A stretch of 45,607 nucleotides of DNA from Ligilactobacillus saerimneri DSM 16049 (lineage in GTDB: Bacteria > Bacillota > Bacilli > Lactobacillales > Lactobacillaceae). The position numbers and the translations under genes were made by a program. A model generated the notes under the pieces. That model searched no databases. It was given only the letters and a program-made list of their open reading frames with translations, and was not told the DNA's origin. The stretch covers positions 1 to 45,607 of the forward strand of contig NZ_AUHQ01000016.1 in the NCBI RefSeq assembly GCF_000423265.1, written 5' to 3'. Of the stretch, positions 27,448 to 36,024 are shown piece after piece; positions within the stretch are counted from its first letter, which is position 1; every line of letters starts with the position of its first letter.

Positions 27448-27735
27448 CTAACTCAATTCAAATTCAATAAAGTGTTCTAATAACGTTCTTCCTTTAATTT
27501 CTATATTCATGATTACCTCGGGATCTTCCGAAGGAATATATGTTATATCATCAGAATAGAACTGATATAATACCCAGCCTTTTTTATCCTTATAGCTAAG
27601 CGAAATCTATCAGTTAAGTTCATCACGAGTCAAATCACCATCCCTATATAGACTCTTCTTAAGATACAACACAGATGTGAATAGATTATTCCCCCACGTA
27701 TGTGGGGAATACAGTAAACCCCAGCAAACCCCTTG
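27448..27735 (-). pseudogene. decayed unidentified gene
   Basis: Read on the minus strand from about 27735 there is a protein-like frame (NLFTSVLYLKKSLYRDGD, then LTRDELN) that hits adjacent TGA and TAG stops near 27603-27608 and continues in the same frame with KDKKGWVLYQFYSDDITY and ends EHFIEFELS at 27448. Reading one frame over across the stops gives LTDRFRL, so two compensating indels could also explain the break. I do not recognise the family. It has no clear start or ribosome site and lies between rpsU and the phage terminator; it may be an old phage or host gene. Nothing else was found in 27365-27447. Confidence 0.5.
27688..27712. repeat. single palindrome resembling a type I-E CRISPR repeat
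   Basis: The stretch CCCCCACGTATGTGGGGAAT (27691-27710, next bases AC) is an imperfect palindrome and, from memory, matches the 3' 22 bases of lactobacillus type I-E repeats (which on this strand read GGATCA before the C-run). Only one copy is present, the GGATCA end is replaced, and no cas gene is near. It also overlaps the decayed reading frame. Confidence 0.35.
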
Positions 27736-27797
27736 ATATCAATGGTTTCTTAAAAGACATTCATACTTTATTCATACTTTGCAAGAAAGACGGCAAC

Positions 27798-27841
27798 AAA
27801 AAAATGACCCTCACCAGCTAATTAATAGCCAGTGAGGGTCA
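27798..27841 (-). terminator. terminator of the phage late operon
   Basis: Long stem with arms 27805-27819 and 27827-27841 (TGACCCTCAC outer part, perfect), followed on the minus strand by seven T. It lies just beyond the endolysin gene. Confidence 0.9.
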
Positions 27842-27884
27842 GTGTTAATTATCGAGGATTTCTCCTTCTTTAAACTTTTGTTTC

Positions 27885-28805
27885 CTATTTAAATACGCCC
27901 CAGTAGTTAAGCCGTTTGCTACCCTTGGCTTCGCCAGTTGGCAAGTAGCCATACTGACCATTACCGCGTGGCTGTCTGATCCAGACATAGCCACCAGAGT
28001 AGCAGTAAGCATCATACTTCACGACCGAGCCACGAGGCAGGGCTGCAATCTTAGTCGATTTGACGGTTGCTCCCCATCTAAGCCAGATCCCCATTGGATC
28101 CGTGATGGTAAAACTACCTGTCTCTTTATACCATGTGACACCCAAGTCATCAACCCAGGTGTTTTTTGCCTGAGGGCGTGGCTGTGGGTTTGGCTCTGGG
28201 GCTGGTGTCACTTTCCCACTCCCCTTAGCCAAACGCTTCCAGCCTTCGGCATCGGTATTGATGATGTTGCGATCCATATCATCGCCTGTGAACTGCCACA
28301 TGGTATAGGTGCCCCATGGTGCCGTTTTTACTGGCATGTCAGGCACGGTCCAGGAATGCCAGGTCATACTTGCATACTTGGCCACCCACAGCCCGCAGTC
28401 CTTAGCGCAGTTGGCCACTTGTGGGATCACCGACTCAGACACATAGACCAGTGGCCACACGCCTGTCAGGCGGTGGACTTCATCGACAAACCGCCGTGAC
28501 CAGCTAGAGTCGCCAAAGGCGCCGTTCTGGTATTTTTCCCAGTCCAGCACGAGCACGGCTTCGCCAACCCAGTTCTTGATATTTTTAATGAAAAACTGAG
28601 CTTCGGCCACGGGATCCCCACCCCCTGCGTAGTGGTAGGTACCGACTAGCTTGCCTAAGCTTTTAGCTAACTCGTACTGATGATTTGCCTTTGGATTGAC
28701 ATAGGTCGTTCCCTGAGTAGCTTTCACGATCACTACTTGTGCGTGGCTGTCACGGATAATCCGGTCGTCACTGCCACTGTATACGTCCACACCATACATA
28801 GTCAT
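27885..28805 (-). CDS. phage endolysin, GH25 muramidase with SH3 domain
   Basis: Host-lysis enzyme that cleaves the MurNAc-GlcNAc bond of peptidoglycan. The 306-residue protein has a GH25 domain (about 1-195) with Asp7 and the catalytic pair Asp88-x-Glu90 (VLDWE), a proline-rich linker (PAPEPNPQPRPQ) and a C-terminal SH3_5-like wall-binding domain (about 222-306). No signal peptide, so release should depend on the holin. Start ATG at 28805 follows GGGAGG; it begins two bases after the holin stop. Confidence 0.93.
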   Translation of the reverse strand: MTMYGVDVYSGSDDRIIRDSHAQVVIVKATQGTTYVNPKANHQYELAKSLGKLVGTYHYAGGGDPVAEAQFFIKNIKNWVGEAVLVLDWEKYQNGAFGDSSWSRRFVDEVHRLTGVWPLVYVSESVIPQVANCAKDCGLWVAKYASMTWHSWTVPDMPVKTAPWGTYTMWQFTGDDMDRNIINTDAEGWKRLAKGSGKVTPAPEPNPQPRPQAKNTWVDDLGVTWYKETGSFTITDPMGIWLRWGATVKSTKIAALPRGSVVKYDAYCYSGGYVWIRQPRGNGQYGYLPTGEAKGSKRLNYWGVFK

Positions 28806-28806
28806 A

Positions 28807-29061
28807 CTACTTACCTCCCTTAATTTCATCTTTTACCTGTCTGATCTGGTGTGAGTTATCAGCTAGACCAAACACCCCGAGCATGGTCAGCACAGTGTTG
28901 ACCAAGTTCATGATGTCAGCTGTGTCGCCGTGGTACTCTAAGCCAAAGATTTTGGCAGTTTGCTGGATCAGGACGATCAACAGAGCCACCAGCGACACGA
29001 CATTTTGCGAGTTGATTTTTCCATCATCGTCAAAAATATACTTTTTCACCAAGTCGCTCAC
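28807..29061 (-). CDS. phage holin
   Basis: An 84-residue membrane protein with two hydrophobic segments (about 20-40 and 50-67), a charged N-terminus and a lysine-rich C-terminus, placed directly before the endolysin. This fits the phi-LC3-type holin family, which opens the membrane for endolysin release. Overlaps the upstream gene by 4 bp. Confidence 0.82.
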   Translation of the reverse strand: MSDLVKKYIFDDDGKINSQNVVSLVALLIVLIQQTAKIFGLEYHGDTADIMNLVNTVLTMLGVFGLADNSHQIRQVKDEIKGGK

Positions 29062-29360
29062 CTCTTTCTATCAAAGACTTCTTTTTCCAGGTTTTGGACC
29101 TTTGTCTTGATCTCCTGGGAGTCAATCAAATGACTTTCTAGGCTCTCACCCAGCGCCTTGACTTCTACCATCCGTGCGTGGCTATCTCGCTCCAAGCCTT
29201 CGATGGTTTTTGCCAAGTTCTGGATCGCCATCCTAAGCGGGATCATTGTCCGGTCTAAGGTGCGATTTAAGATCCACCCCATAGCCCCGATGACTGCGCT
29301 TAAAATCGTTACCATCCCCACCCATTCATCGATAAAAAGTCCAAAGATTTGATGACGCAT
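29058..29360 (-). CDS. small phage membrane protein with coiled coil (lysis module)
   Basis: A 100-residue protein with one membrane helix (about 14-32) followed by a heptad-like helical region (40-97). Such proteins (XhlA-like) sit beside holins in many Gram-positive phages and may be an auxiliary holin or holin regulator. The order here is this gene, holin, endolysin. No specific family assignment is certain. Confidence 0.65.
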   Translation of the reverse strand: MRHQIFGLFIDEWVGMVTILSAVIGAMGWILNRTLDRTMIPLRMAIQNLAKTIEGLERDSHARMVEVKALGESLESHLIDSQEIKTKVQNLEKEVFDRKR

Positions 29361-29368
29361 ATAGTCAC

Positions 29369-29848
29369 CTACTTTCGCTTAATATCTAGGTAGCAGTCGA
29401 TAGTGATCATCCCGCCATTTAAAAAATCTTGTGGCTCGTCCACATTCAGCTTGCCACCGTTATCTAAATAAATTCTTACCGCGGTTGTTCCGCCTGCATT
29501 TTTACGCTCACCAATCGGTGCTAAAAATGATCGGTCCAAGTCAATACTATACGTTGCCCCTCTGAAAGTAACTTCTCCAGGAATAATCGCAATGGGGTGT
29601 GTATTGCCGTAAGATGTTGTACCTGTTTGCTTAGGCTGTACGTCACCACTTAGCCACGCTCCACCCTGTGTGACAACAATTTTTAGCGGGTTATCTCCGC
29701 TGTGCGCTAGCTTCCAATCACTAGACAGTGGCACGATGATTTCTTTGCGTTCTTCCAAATTCAAGGCTTGCTCTGCCATATCGAAATTTTTGTTTATTTT
29801 ATCTACGCCAGGCTCGTCGCCTTTGGCGATATCAGTGAATTTAATCAT
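29369..29848 (-). CDS. phage tail/baseplate-associated protein, unknown
   Basis: A 159-residue protein starting IKFTDIAKGDEPGVDKINKNF, a pattern common in short proteins encoded after baseplate genes of lactobacillus phages. The rest is beta-rich (for example GGAWLSGDVQPKQTGTTSYG). No membrane segment or catalytic motif seen. It overlaps the upstream baseplate-like gene by 4 bp, so it is probably a virion appendage or fibre accessory. Confidence 0.6.
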   Translation of the reverse strand: MIKFTDIAKGDEPGVDKINKNFDMAEQALNLEERKEIIVPLSSDWKLAHSGDNPLKIVVTQGGAWLSGDVQPKQTGTTSYGNTHPIAIIPGEVTFRGATYSIDLDRSFLAPIGERKNAGGTTAVRIYLDNGGKLNVDEPQDFLNGGMITIDCYLDIKRK

Positions 29849-30648
29849 TGATTATATCCCTCCCAAGTATCAATGCTTGCTGTGTTGTTGTCATTGCCAG
29901 CAAGCGCCTTTTCAGTGTCGATATTTTCTCCTAAATCAAACGTCAGCGTCTTATATCCATCGATCAAACGCCAGGCGTCAATCTCGAAAACAGGCTTTCC
30001 ATTAAGAGCTTCGCTCCGTGGTAAGTGGATAACGCAAGTATCCATATCTGGATAATCAACCATGCACTGCACACTCCTATTGTGGTAGCCACCAAAACTG
30101 CCCGCTGGACCAGTACCAAACCCGTTTGGCTCCGTCCCAAAGGCATACTCGACATAGCTAACCGCTACTTCAGGCTTCCTATTTTGGTTATGCTTGAGTG
30201 TCACGGTAAAGCCCATCGGTACGTATTGCGATACGATACTTTCAATCCGCTCCAAACGCCCATCAACAGTGGGAAAGCTGCCATAGATCTGACTATCCCG
30301 CGCCAGGATGACCTCACTGTCTTTCGTGGCGTTGGCTACCACTAACTGAAACTGCTTTTCTAGGTCGGACTGCCGACCTTCCACATCTGACTGGCGCAAC
30401 AGCAAGTCAGCTTTTACAGTATTAATCGCGTTTTTAAAGTCTTCTTGACCGTTAAGCGCGTAGATGAAAGCCATCGCATTAAAAAGCGCCCACTGAGCTA
30501 AAGCTTCGCGGACGTCCTTACCTTTTTTCTTCTCCCGTAGCCACGTGGCTACTTTTTGAGCTGATTTATCGACATCACCGATCGACATCATGGTCTGGAG
30601 CTCTTTTATATCCTCGTCCGTGATCGGCGTGTCATCTCTATAAGCCAT
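29845..30648 (-). CDS. baseplate upper protein-like/tail appendage protein
   Basis: A 267-residue protein. The N-terminal part (1-80) is acidic/helical with VREALAQWALFNAMAFIYALNGQ; the middle DSEVILARDSQIYGSFPTVD and RLERIESIVSQYVP are typical of BppU-like and pre-receptor-binding proteins of Lactobacillus siphophages; the C-terminal half is beta-rich with glycine motifs (FGTEPNGFGTGPAGSFGG). Probably part of the host-recognition device after Tal. Confidence 0.7.
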   Translation of the reverse strand: MAYRDDTPITDEDIKELQTMMSIGDVDKSAQKVATWLREKKKGKDVREALAQWALFNAMAFIYALNGQEDFKNAINTVKADLLLRQSDVEGRQSDLEKQFQLVVANATKDSEVILARDSQIYGSFPTVDGRLERIESIVSQYVPMGFTVTLKHNQNRKPEVAVSYVEYAFGTEPNGFGTGPAGSFGGYHNRSVQCMVDYPDMDTCVIHLPRSEALNGKPVFEIDAWRLIDGYKTLTFDLGENIDTEKALAGNDNNTASIDTWEGYNQ

Positions 30649-30661
30649 ACTTTACCTCCTC

Positions 30662-32578
30662 TCATAAATAAAGCTGTTTAAATCTGTCGCTCGGGTCCGT
30701 GTTCATATCGACATTGCCTGCGATCCCCTTAACCGCACCTTTGCTAGTGTATTGGTGTAAGTCGTAAGGATGCGACGGCTTCTGGCTCCCTGCCAGAGTC
30801 CCGTCGTTGATCCCATAAGATGGAATCCAAATTGCACCAGGACGAGCAACGTTAAGGCTAAAGGTGTCATACAAGTGATTGGCGATATAGAGCACGATCT
30901 GGCTATCAGGGATCCCCAGCGAGTTCAATTTATTCATATAAGCTTCCACACCACCGCGCATAGCACTGGCACTTCCGCTCATCTCGATACTTTCAATATC
31001 CAAGGCATAAAAAACGGGTTGCTGCTTACCAGCCACAACCCTTTGCACCCGATCATAAAAGTCCTGAGCTTCGACCTGGGCGTCAGCAGTCGACACCGCG
31101 CGAAAGTAAGCATATACAGCATAGCGTCCGCCGGCATTGATCACTCCCTGGATATTTTCCATATACTTCAGATCCTGATGGCTTGACCCATCTTGAACTC
31201 GAATAATGCTGAGCGTGGTATCATCTGCAATTACCGCCGGCCAATCAATCGACCCTTGCCACTCAGACACGTCAATAATTTTGCCGATGTGGGTTGGCCG
31301 TGGGTTCGTTTGATTTTTCAGCGCTTCGACCTGCTTTTGCAAGTCGGCGATGATCTTTTTTACTTCTTCACTCTCTGCATCTAAGTCAGCAAAGTGGTGC
31401 TCAAAGTCGATGATACTTTGCCGGTCGGTTTGACTGGCTAAGATCTCTTTTTTGGCTTGTAAAGTCAGTTCTTCCTGGCTCAGCATTCGGTCGCCAATGG
31501 TCAAAGTTGACCGTGTGACATCAACGATGTCGATCGTCTGCCCAACTGCGCGCAGATATTCGTCCACGCCCATGACGGGGTTTATCACACGATAGTAAGT
31601 GCCACACTCGAAGTCATCAACAGTTTTGTCGATCAAAGCCAGGTCGATTGCTTCGACTTGGTACTGAACTGTGGCTGTCTTTTGACTAGCCAAAAACTCC
31701 CGCCCTTTACGGATCAGGTTGTTTGCGTCGGTCACATCATCCCAGGTCTGTACCCCTGACTGGATACCAAACTCACGAATTTTAGCTTCATCACGGAGCC
31801 ATTTATTACCACCGTTGACACTAGCAATCGTCAGGCGTGGCTGACTGGCGTCTGTCCCAGCGTTTTCTTGGCTCTGGGTTTGCTGAGTTTTTCCTAGCGG
31901 TTTTAAGACTGTGATGATCTCGCTAGCGTCCACCGATTGCTTTAGACTGCGGATGTTTCGTGTGAGTGCGATAGTCTGCTTACCATACTTCACTGGTGCC
32001 TTTACATAGTCGAGATAAAGGTCGTCCCCACGTCGTGTCAGCTGAAGTTCGCCACCCATCCGCTTGATCAGTTTATCTGTGATCGTGTCAAAGGTACTCG
32101 TTTCTTCAGCTGTATACCGATAGATCGAGTTGTTTGGATCCGTCACTGTGACAGTCCCGACCGTAAATCGTTTATACGGCTCAACCTGGCTGTTATGGAC
32201 ATCAATCAGGCGCTTAAAAAAATCAGCGGGGCTGATGTTTTGCCATTTACCGTAGTTCTGATAGCTATCGTGCAAATAAGCCAGTTCGCCTTCACAAGTA
32301 ACATCTTTGGTCAGCTTCCCGTTCGTGTCCATGGAGCTGTCAACTTTCAGCACCCGCCCACGAAAGAGCACTGTGCCATCTTTGGTAACTTCGACCATTG
32401 AAGTAAAGGGATGACAGCTGTCGTAAGCGGGGTTTTCAGGCGTGCATGTAAACTCAAACTTTTCGATTGAGTTTACTGCTTTCGTGATCTTGGCTTCAGT
32501 CAGCTTGACCGTGTCGACGTACGCACTGTGGATGACAATCGGCTGACCGTCTAGCTGTCGTAAAGTCACTTGGTACAT
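30662..32578 (-). CDS. tail-associated lysin: Tal N-domain fused to GH25 muramidase
   Basis: A 638-residue fusion. Residues 1 to about 370 match the siphovirus tail-tip protein Tal (gp18-like, prophage tail endopeptidase family fold), followed by a coiled linker (about 380-425), then a complete GH25 muramidase domain (432-638). The GH25 residues are in place: Asp436 (IIDVSEWQG) and Asp527-x-Glu529 (LDIE), spaced as in characterised GH25 enzymes. It should sit at the tail tip and open peptidoglycan during DNA injection. It follows Dit by one base. Confidence 0.88.
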   Translation of the reverse strand: MYQVTLRQLDGQPIVIHSAYVDTVKLTEAKITKAVNSIEKFEFTCTPENPAYDSCHPFTSMVEVTKDGTVLFRGRVLKVDSSMDTNGKLTKDVTCEGELAYLHDSYQNYGKWQNISPADFFKRLIDVHNSQVEPYKRFTVGTVTVTDPNNSIYRYTAEETSTFDTITDKLIKRMGGELQLTRRGDDLYLDYVKAPVKYGKQTIALTRNIRSLKQSVDASEIITVLKPLGKTQQTQSQENAGTDASQPRLTIASVNGGNKWLRDEAKIREFGIQSGVQTWDDVTDANNLIRKGREFLASQKTATVQYQVEAIDLALIDKTVDDFECGTYYRVINPVMGVDEYLRAVGQTIDIVDVTRSTLTIGDRMLSQEELTLQAKKEILASQTDRQSIIDFEHHFADLDAESEEVKKIIADLQKQVEALKNQTNPRPTHIGKIIDVSEWQGSIDWPAVIADDTTLSIIRVQDGSSHQDLKYMENIQGVINAGGRYAVYAYFRAVSTADAQVEAQDFYDRVQRVVAGKQQPVFYALDIESIEMSGSASAMRGGVEAYMNKLNSLGIPDSQIVLYIANHLYDTFSLNVARPGAIWIPSYGINDGTLAGSQKPSHPYDLHQYTSKGAVKGIAGNVDMNTDPSDRFKQLYL

Positions 32579-32579
32579 C

Positions 32580-33293
32580 TTAGATCAGCTCCTTATAAAA
32601 GATAAAATCAATCCGCCCTGACCCCCACACGGTGACAGCATTTTTGCCTTTAAAAAGCGGGATCCCTTTACTTTTACCTGCTGGCACAGTAAAGATTTTT
32701 CCGCCGATCGAGATCGTCATCGGGGCGGTGCAATCCACGACAATGTCAGCTGTGGACGCTCCCACATTATAGAGTGAGAGAGTGACCATACCGTCGACTT
32801 GGTAGGTGACATCCTGTGCGATATCGAAGTCAAAGTCGAAAGTGTCCCAGTCGTCATCACCCTCGGGTATAGACGAGATCCTAAAAGGATAGCACGTCCA
32901 CTCAACCGTGAGCGTGCCCCAATGTAGCATTTCATCGTATTCTGGTGGCTTTTGCACCTCAGCCAAGTAGTAGTAGCGGTGCATGACATCGTCAAAGAGT
33001 GGCGTTTTTGTCGCTGGATCCATAAGCCAGTTGACGACCTGCGTCCATAGACGATAGAGCCCTTCCTTATCATACTGATCGGCTTGCAAGTGAAATTTTT
33101 GCGTATACTTGCGCTCTTTATACACCTGGTCGCCGTAGATCGTAGAAAGATCAAGCTGGTGGTTAGCAAATGGCAAGTCGACTAAAACTTTATTTTTTTC
33201 AGGCATCTCTACCTTTTTATTTTCAAGGGCGATTAAGCCAAACTCACTGGAGTGATGACCATTGAAAAATACCCCATACTTAGAATCGAACAT
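32580..33293 (-). CDS. distal tail protein Dit
   Basis: A 237-residue protein of the siphovirus distal tail (Dit) family, the hub joining tail tube and tail tip. Visible features: FDSKYGVFFNGHHSSEFGLIAL at the N-terminus, a DLSTIYGDQVYKERKYTQKF belt segment and a galectin-like C-terminal half. Overlaps the tape measure gene by 14 bp and precedes Tal, the canonical order. Confidence 0.88.
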   Translation of the reverse strand: MFDSKYGVFFNGHHSSEFGLIALENKKVEMPEKNKVLVDLPFANHQLDLSTIYGDQVYKERKYTQKFHLQADQYDKEGLYRLWTQVVNWLMDPATKTPLFDDVMHRYYYLAEVQKPPEYDEMLHWGTLTVEWTCYPFRISSIPEGDDDWDTFDFDFDIAQDVTYQVDGMVTLSLYNVGASTADIVVDCTAPMTISIGGKIFTVPAGKSKGIPLFKGKNAVTVWGSGRIDFIFYKELI

Positions 33294-35646
33294 CTGTAGC
33301 CAACCCCCTCTCTACTGCGGACTGTCGCCGAGCGGACTCGGCTGACTGATAAAGTGCGTTTTCCCGATTGAAACTCGACCCGTCAACCACAGCGGTGGTT
33401 TGGATCGGACGTTGACCAAGGCGGTCGACTGCGTCAATTAAAATTTGCTGGTACTCCAGCATTTTCTTGTTGTCATCTGCCACTGTGGACGTGATATCTA
33501 GCTTAGACATCAGTGCCTTACTGGATAAATCCACACTGGACGTCACGTCCAGCTGGTCGCTGATGTCCTGACCCATGTTGAGCACGTTCGACTTCACGTC
33601 TGCAAAGCCTGTGATTAACCCGGCATTCAGCCCTTGCATAATCGCCTTACCAGCTGGGATCAGTAAGCGTCTGTCGTAGCTGATAGGTCCTTTGTGGTCC
33701 TTGATCCACTTAGCGATGCCAGAGATAAAGTGTTTCCCGGCATTCCAGGCCGACTGCAATCCACCTAAGAAACCTTTAATAATAGCACTACCTGCACTGG
33801 CTAGGTTGATGTTTCTCAGCGAGTTAAATGTGGATTTAATCCCACCGATAAAGCCTTTTACACTGCCAGCTACTGCACCTACACCACTACCAAAGGCGTT
33901 AAATGTCGCTTTGGCGCCATTGATTGCGCCTTTGATGACGTTGGCCACCACAGTGATGACGGCTTTCAGCCCGTTCCAGGCACCACTGACGATACCTTTC
34001 ATGATACCTGCGGCAACGCCTAGAGCGCCAAAAACAGTCTTAACTCCGCCGATTATGCTGATGATGAAATTGCCAGCGATTGAAATTGCAGCCTGAATAG
34101 CATTCCAAGCTGTCGTAACAACTCTTTGCATTACACCACCGACTGCCGACAATCCACTAAAAGCACCGATCACAGTCCCGACCACTTGTGCCACGAAGTT
34201 AATCACGGGCGAAAGAGCTGAGAAAGCCATGACGATCAGCTGGATAATCGGTGTTAAAAATTGGATAACCACGCTTAAAGCGTCAAACGCAAATTTCACA
34301 GCGGCAAGTGCACCAGCAAAAAATCCGCCTAAAAATGATCCTAGCGCTTGAAACACCGGCATTAATGCCGCACTCAGCACTGAGATTAGTGGCTGTGCGG
34401 CGTTCCACAGCGATACAAACGAGTTGACCACTCCGTCGATAGCTGGGCCGACGATACTCATCATGATTGAAAATCCAGACTGGATAGCTGGGATGATCGA
34501 GCTAATCAGCGTCTGAATGCCACTAAAATCCATCCGAGCAATGCCACTGACGATCGCGTCAATGACCGGTGTAATGGCGCTAACGATCGAACTGAAAAAG
34601 CCAGGGATCTGACCAAAGGCTGTTTGCAAACCAGTGATAACTGGCTGGACAGCCGTTACAATCCCTTGAAATTTCGCTGTTAGCCCTGAAAAATCAATAT
34701 CCACTCCGAGCCCTGAAAAAAGCGATTGAAAGCCAGACGCAATTTGCGGACCTGCTGCAGCTAAAAACGTCGTAATTGCACTAGGCAATCCGGATAAAAT
34801 ATTCCCCACCATTGGCAAAAAATTACCAAAGAAAAAGGTCGACGTGGTTTCTGCTAAGGCATTAAGCGACGGCTCAATGTCTTTGCCAAGTGCTAGGTTA
34901 CCCAGCACATCTTGAAAAGCCGCTTTCATTGCGTTCATCGAGCCACTAAGCGTGGTCGACGCTTCCTTTGCGGTCGTCCCAGTGATACCCAGGCTCTCTT
35001 GCACAGCGTGGATGGCTTTTACGGTGTCCGCAAAGTCCCCAACGGTATAGTGCTCGCCGGTTAGCTTCTCAGCGTCTGCCATCAATCGTTCCATTTCAGA
35101 CTTAGTCCCGCCATAGCCTAGCTTCAAGTTGTCCAGCATAGCGTAGTTGCCACGTGCCAGAGATTGGTACGTTTGCTGGATCAAGTCCATGTCCGTACCC
35201 ATTTTGTTGGCATTGTCAGACATGTCAACCATGGCTGTGTTTGCTAAGTCGGCCGCCTTTTTGGTGTTACCACCCAATGAAGATACCAATGACGCCGCAA
35301 ACGAGGTCACATTTTCCATGTAGGCATTAGCAGATACCCCTGAGGTCTTATAGGCCTGTGCAGCGTATTGCTTAACCCGATTTGCACTACCTTTAAATAA
35401 AGTTTCAACCCCGCCGAGGGATTGCTGCAAAGCAGACCCTTCAGAGATCGACGCAGCGAAGAACTTACCGATCTGAGCGGCTGCAATCGCGGCACTTACT
35501 GCCGCAACCATCCTGCCCCCTAAGCTCATACCAGCGCCTGCCCCTGCGGACGCGGCTTCTGGTTCGATTTGGTTTTTAATCATGCCACTAATGCCCCGTG
35601 CGGACGGCATGATTTGTACATACGCTTGACCGAGCTCAGTCGCCAT
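33280..35646 (-). CDS. phage tail tape measure protein
   Basis: A 788-residue tape measure protein that sets tail length and helps DNA passage. It begins ATELGQAYVQIMPSARGI, a hallmark of this family in Lactobacillales phages, followed by an alanine/glycine-rich part, a TMP core (residues about 85-220 with QTYQSLARGNYAMLDNLKLG) and a long helical, hydrophobic, repeat-like middle. Start ATG at 35646 has AGGAGG upstream; three extra codons to 35655 are rejected. Using the rule of about 0.15 nm per residue the tail would be near 120 nm. Confidence 0.92.
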   Translation of the reverse strand: MATELGQAYVQIMPSARGISGMIKNQIEPEAASAGAGAGMSLGGRMVAAVSAAIAAAQIGKFFAASISEGSALQQSLGGVETLFKGSANRVKQYAAQAYKTSGVSANAYMENVTSFAASLVSSLGGNTKKAADLANTAMVDMSDNANKMGTDMDLIQQTYQSLARGNYAMLDNLKLGYGGTKSEMERLMADAEKLTGEHYTVGDFADTVKAIHAVQESLGITGTTAKEASTTLSGSMNAMKAAFQDVLGNLALGKDIEPSLNALAETTSTFFFGNFLPMVGNILSGLPSAITTFLAAAGPQIASGFQSLFSGLGVDIDFSGLTAKFQGIVTAVQPVITGLQTAFGQIPGFFSSIVSAITPVIDAIVSGIARMDFSGIQTLISSIIPAIQSGFSIMMSIVGPAIDGVVNSFVSLWNAAQPLISVLSAALMPVFQALGSFLGGFFAGALAAVKFAFDALSVVIQFLTPIIQLIVMAFSALSPVINFVAQVVGTVIGAFSGLSAVGGVMQRVVTTAWNAIQAAISIAGNFIISIIGGVKTVFGALGVAAGIMKGIVSGAWNGLKAVITVVANVIKGAINGAKATFNAFGSGVGAVAGSVKGFIGGIKSTFNSLRNINLASAGSAIIKGFLGGLQSAWNAGKHFISGIAKWIKDHKGPISYDRRLLIPAGKAIMQGLNAGLITGFADVKSNVLNMGQDISDQLDVTSSVDLSSKALMSKLDITSTVADDNKKMLEYQQILIDAVDRLGQRPIQTTAVVDGSSFNRENALYQSAESARRQSAVERGLATDVRF

Positions 35647-35986
35647 AAGCCTCACCTCCTAAAATGGCTTCCTTTGCAGTTTCAAAGTCCTCGCCAGTTT
35701 CAAACGCGACATTTTCTTTCTTAGCAGTTACCTTCATCAGACTATCGACGATATACGGTGGCTGATTACGTCCACGCTGCCCATCTTTGGTCTTGAACCA
35801 GATCAAAGTGGACAGTCTGTCCGCAATCCCTGCCAGTAGCATGGTGTCGAATCCCAGCGGATTATCACTGAGTGCCATCTTGACGCGGGATGTTTCCCGT
35901 AGTCCATACACAAAAACAGCCACCCTACGAGCGGGTAGCTGTTTGTAGTCGTAGATGTGATAGGTTTCTGCCAAGTCGCAAATCAT
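35636..35986 (-). CDS. tail assembly chaperone, T part (DUF5361)
   Basis: A 116-residue DUF5361 protein (ICDLAETYHIYDYKQLPARR), the frameshift-encoded second half of the lambda G/GT-like tail chaperone. The same frame extends 14 codons upstream of its ATG, up to the end of the preceding gene, so it can be made as a fusion by a -1 slip at 36028-36034. It also has its own GAGG site before the ATG. It precedes the tape measure gene, whose folding it likely assists. Confidence 0.8.
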   Translation of the reverse strand: MICDLAETYHIYDYKQLPARRVAVFVYGLRETSRVKMALSDNPLGFDTMLLAGIADRLSTLIWFKTKDGQRGRNQPPYIVDSLMKVTAKKENVAFETGEDFETAKEAILGGEAYGD

Positions 35987-36024
35987 TGCGTCCTCATCGC
36001 GTTTGATAATGCTGGCGAGAAAAA

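Noticed and set aside
27661-27720. CRISPR array
   Set aside because: Only one repeat-like palindrome is present, with no spacer-repeat periodicity and no cas genes in the window.
32717-33169. 150-codon minus-strand frame within dit
   Set aside because: Overlaps the Dit gene in another frame and lacks a ribosome site or family resemblance.
33692-34096. 134-codon plus-strand frame opposite the tape measure gene
   Set aside because: Mirror of the alanine/glycine/isoleucine-rich repeats of the tape measure protein; no start signals.
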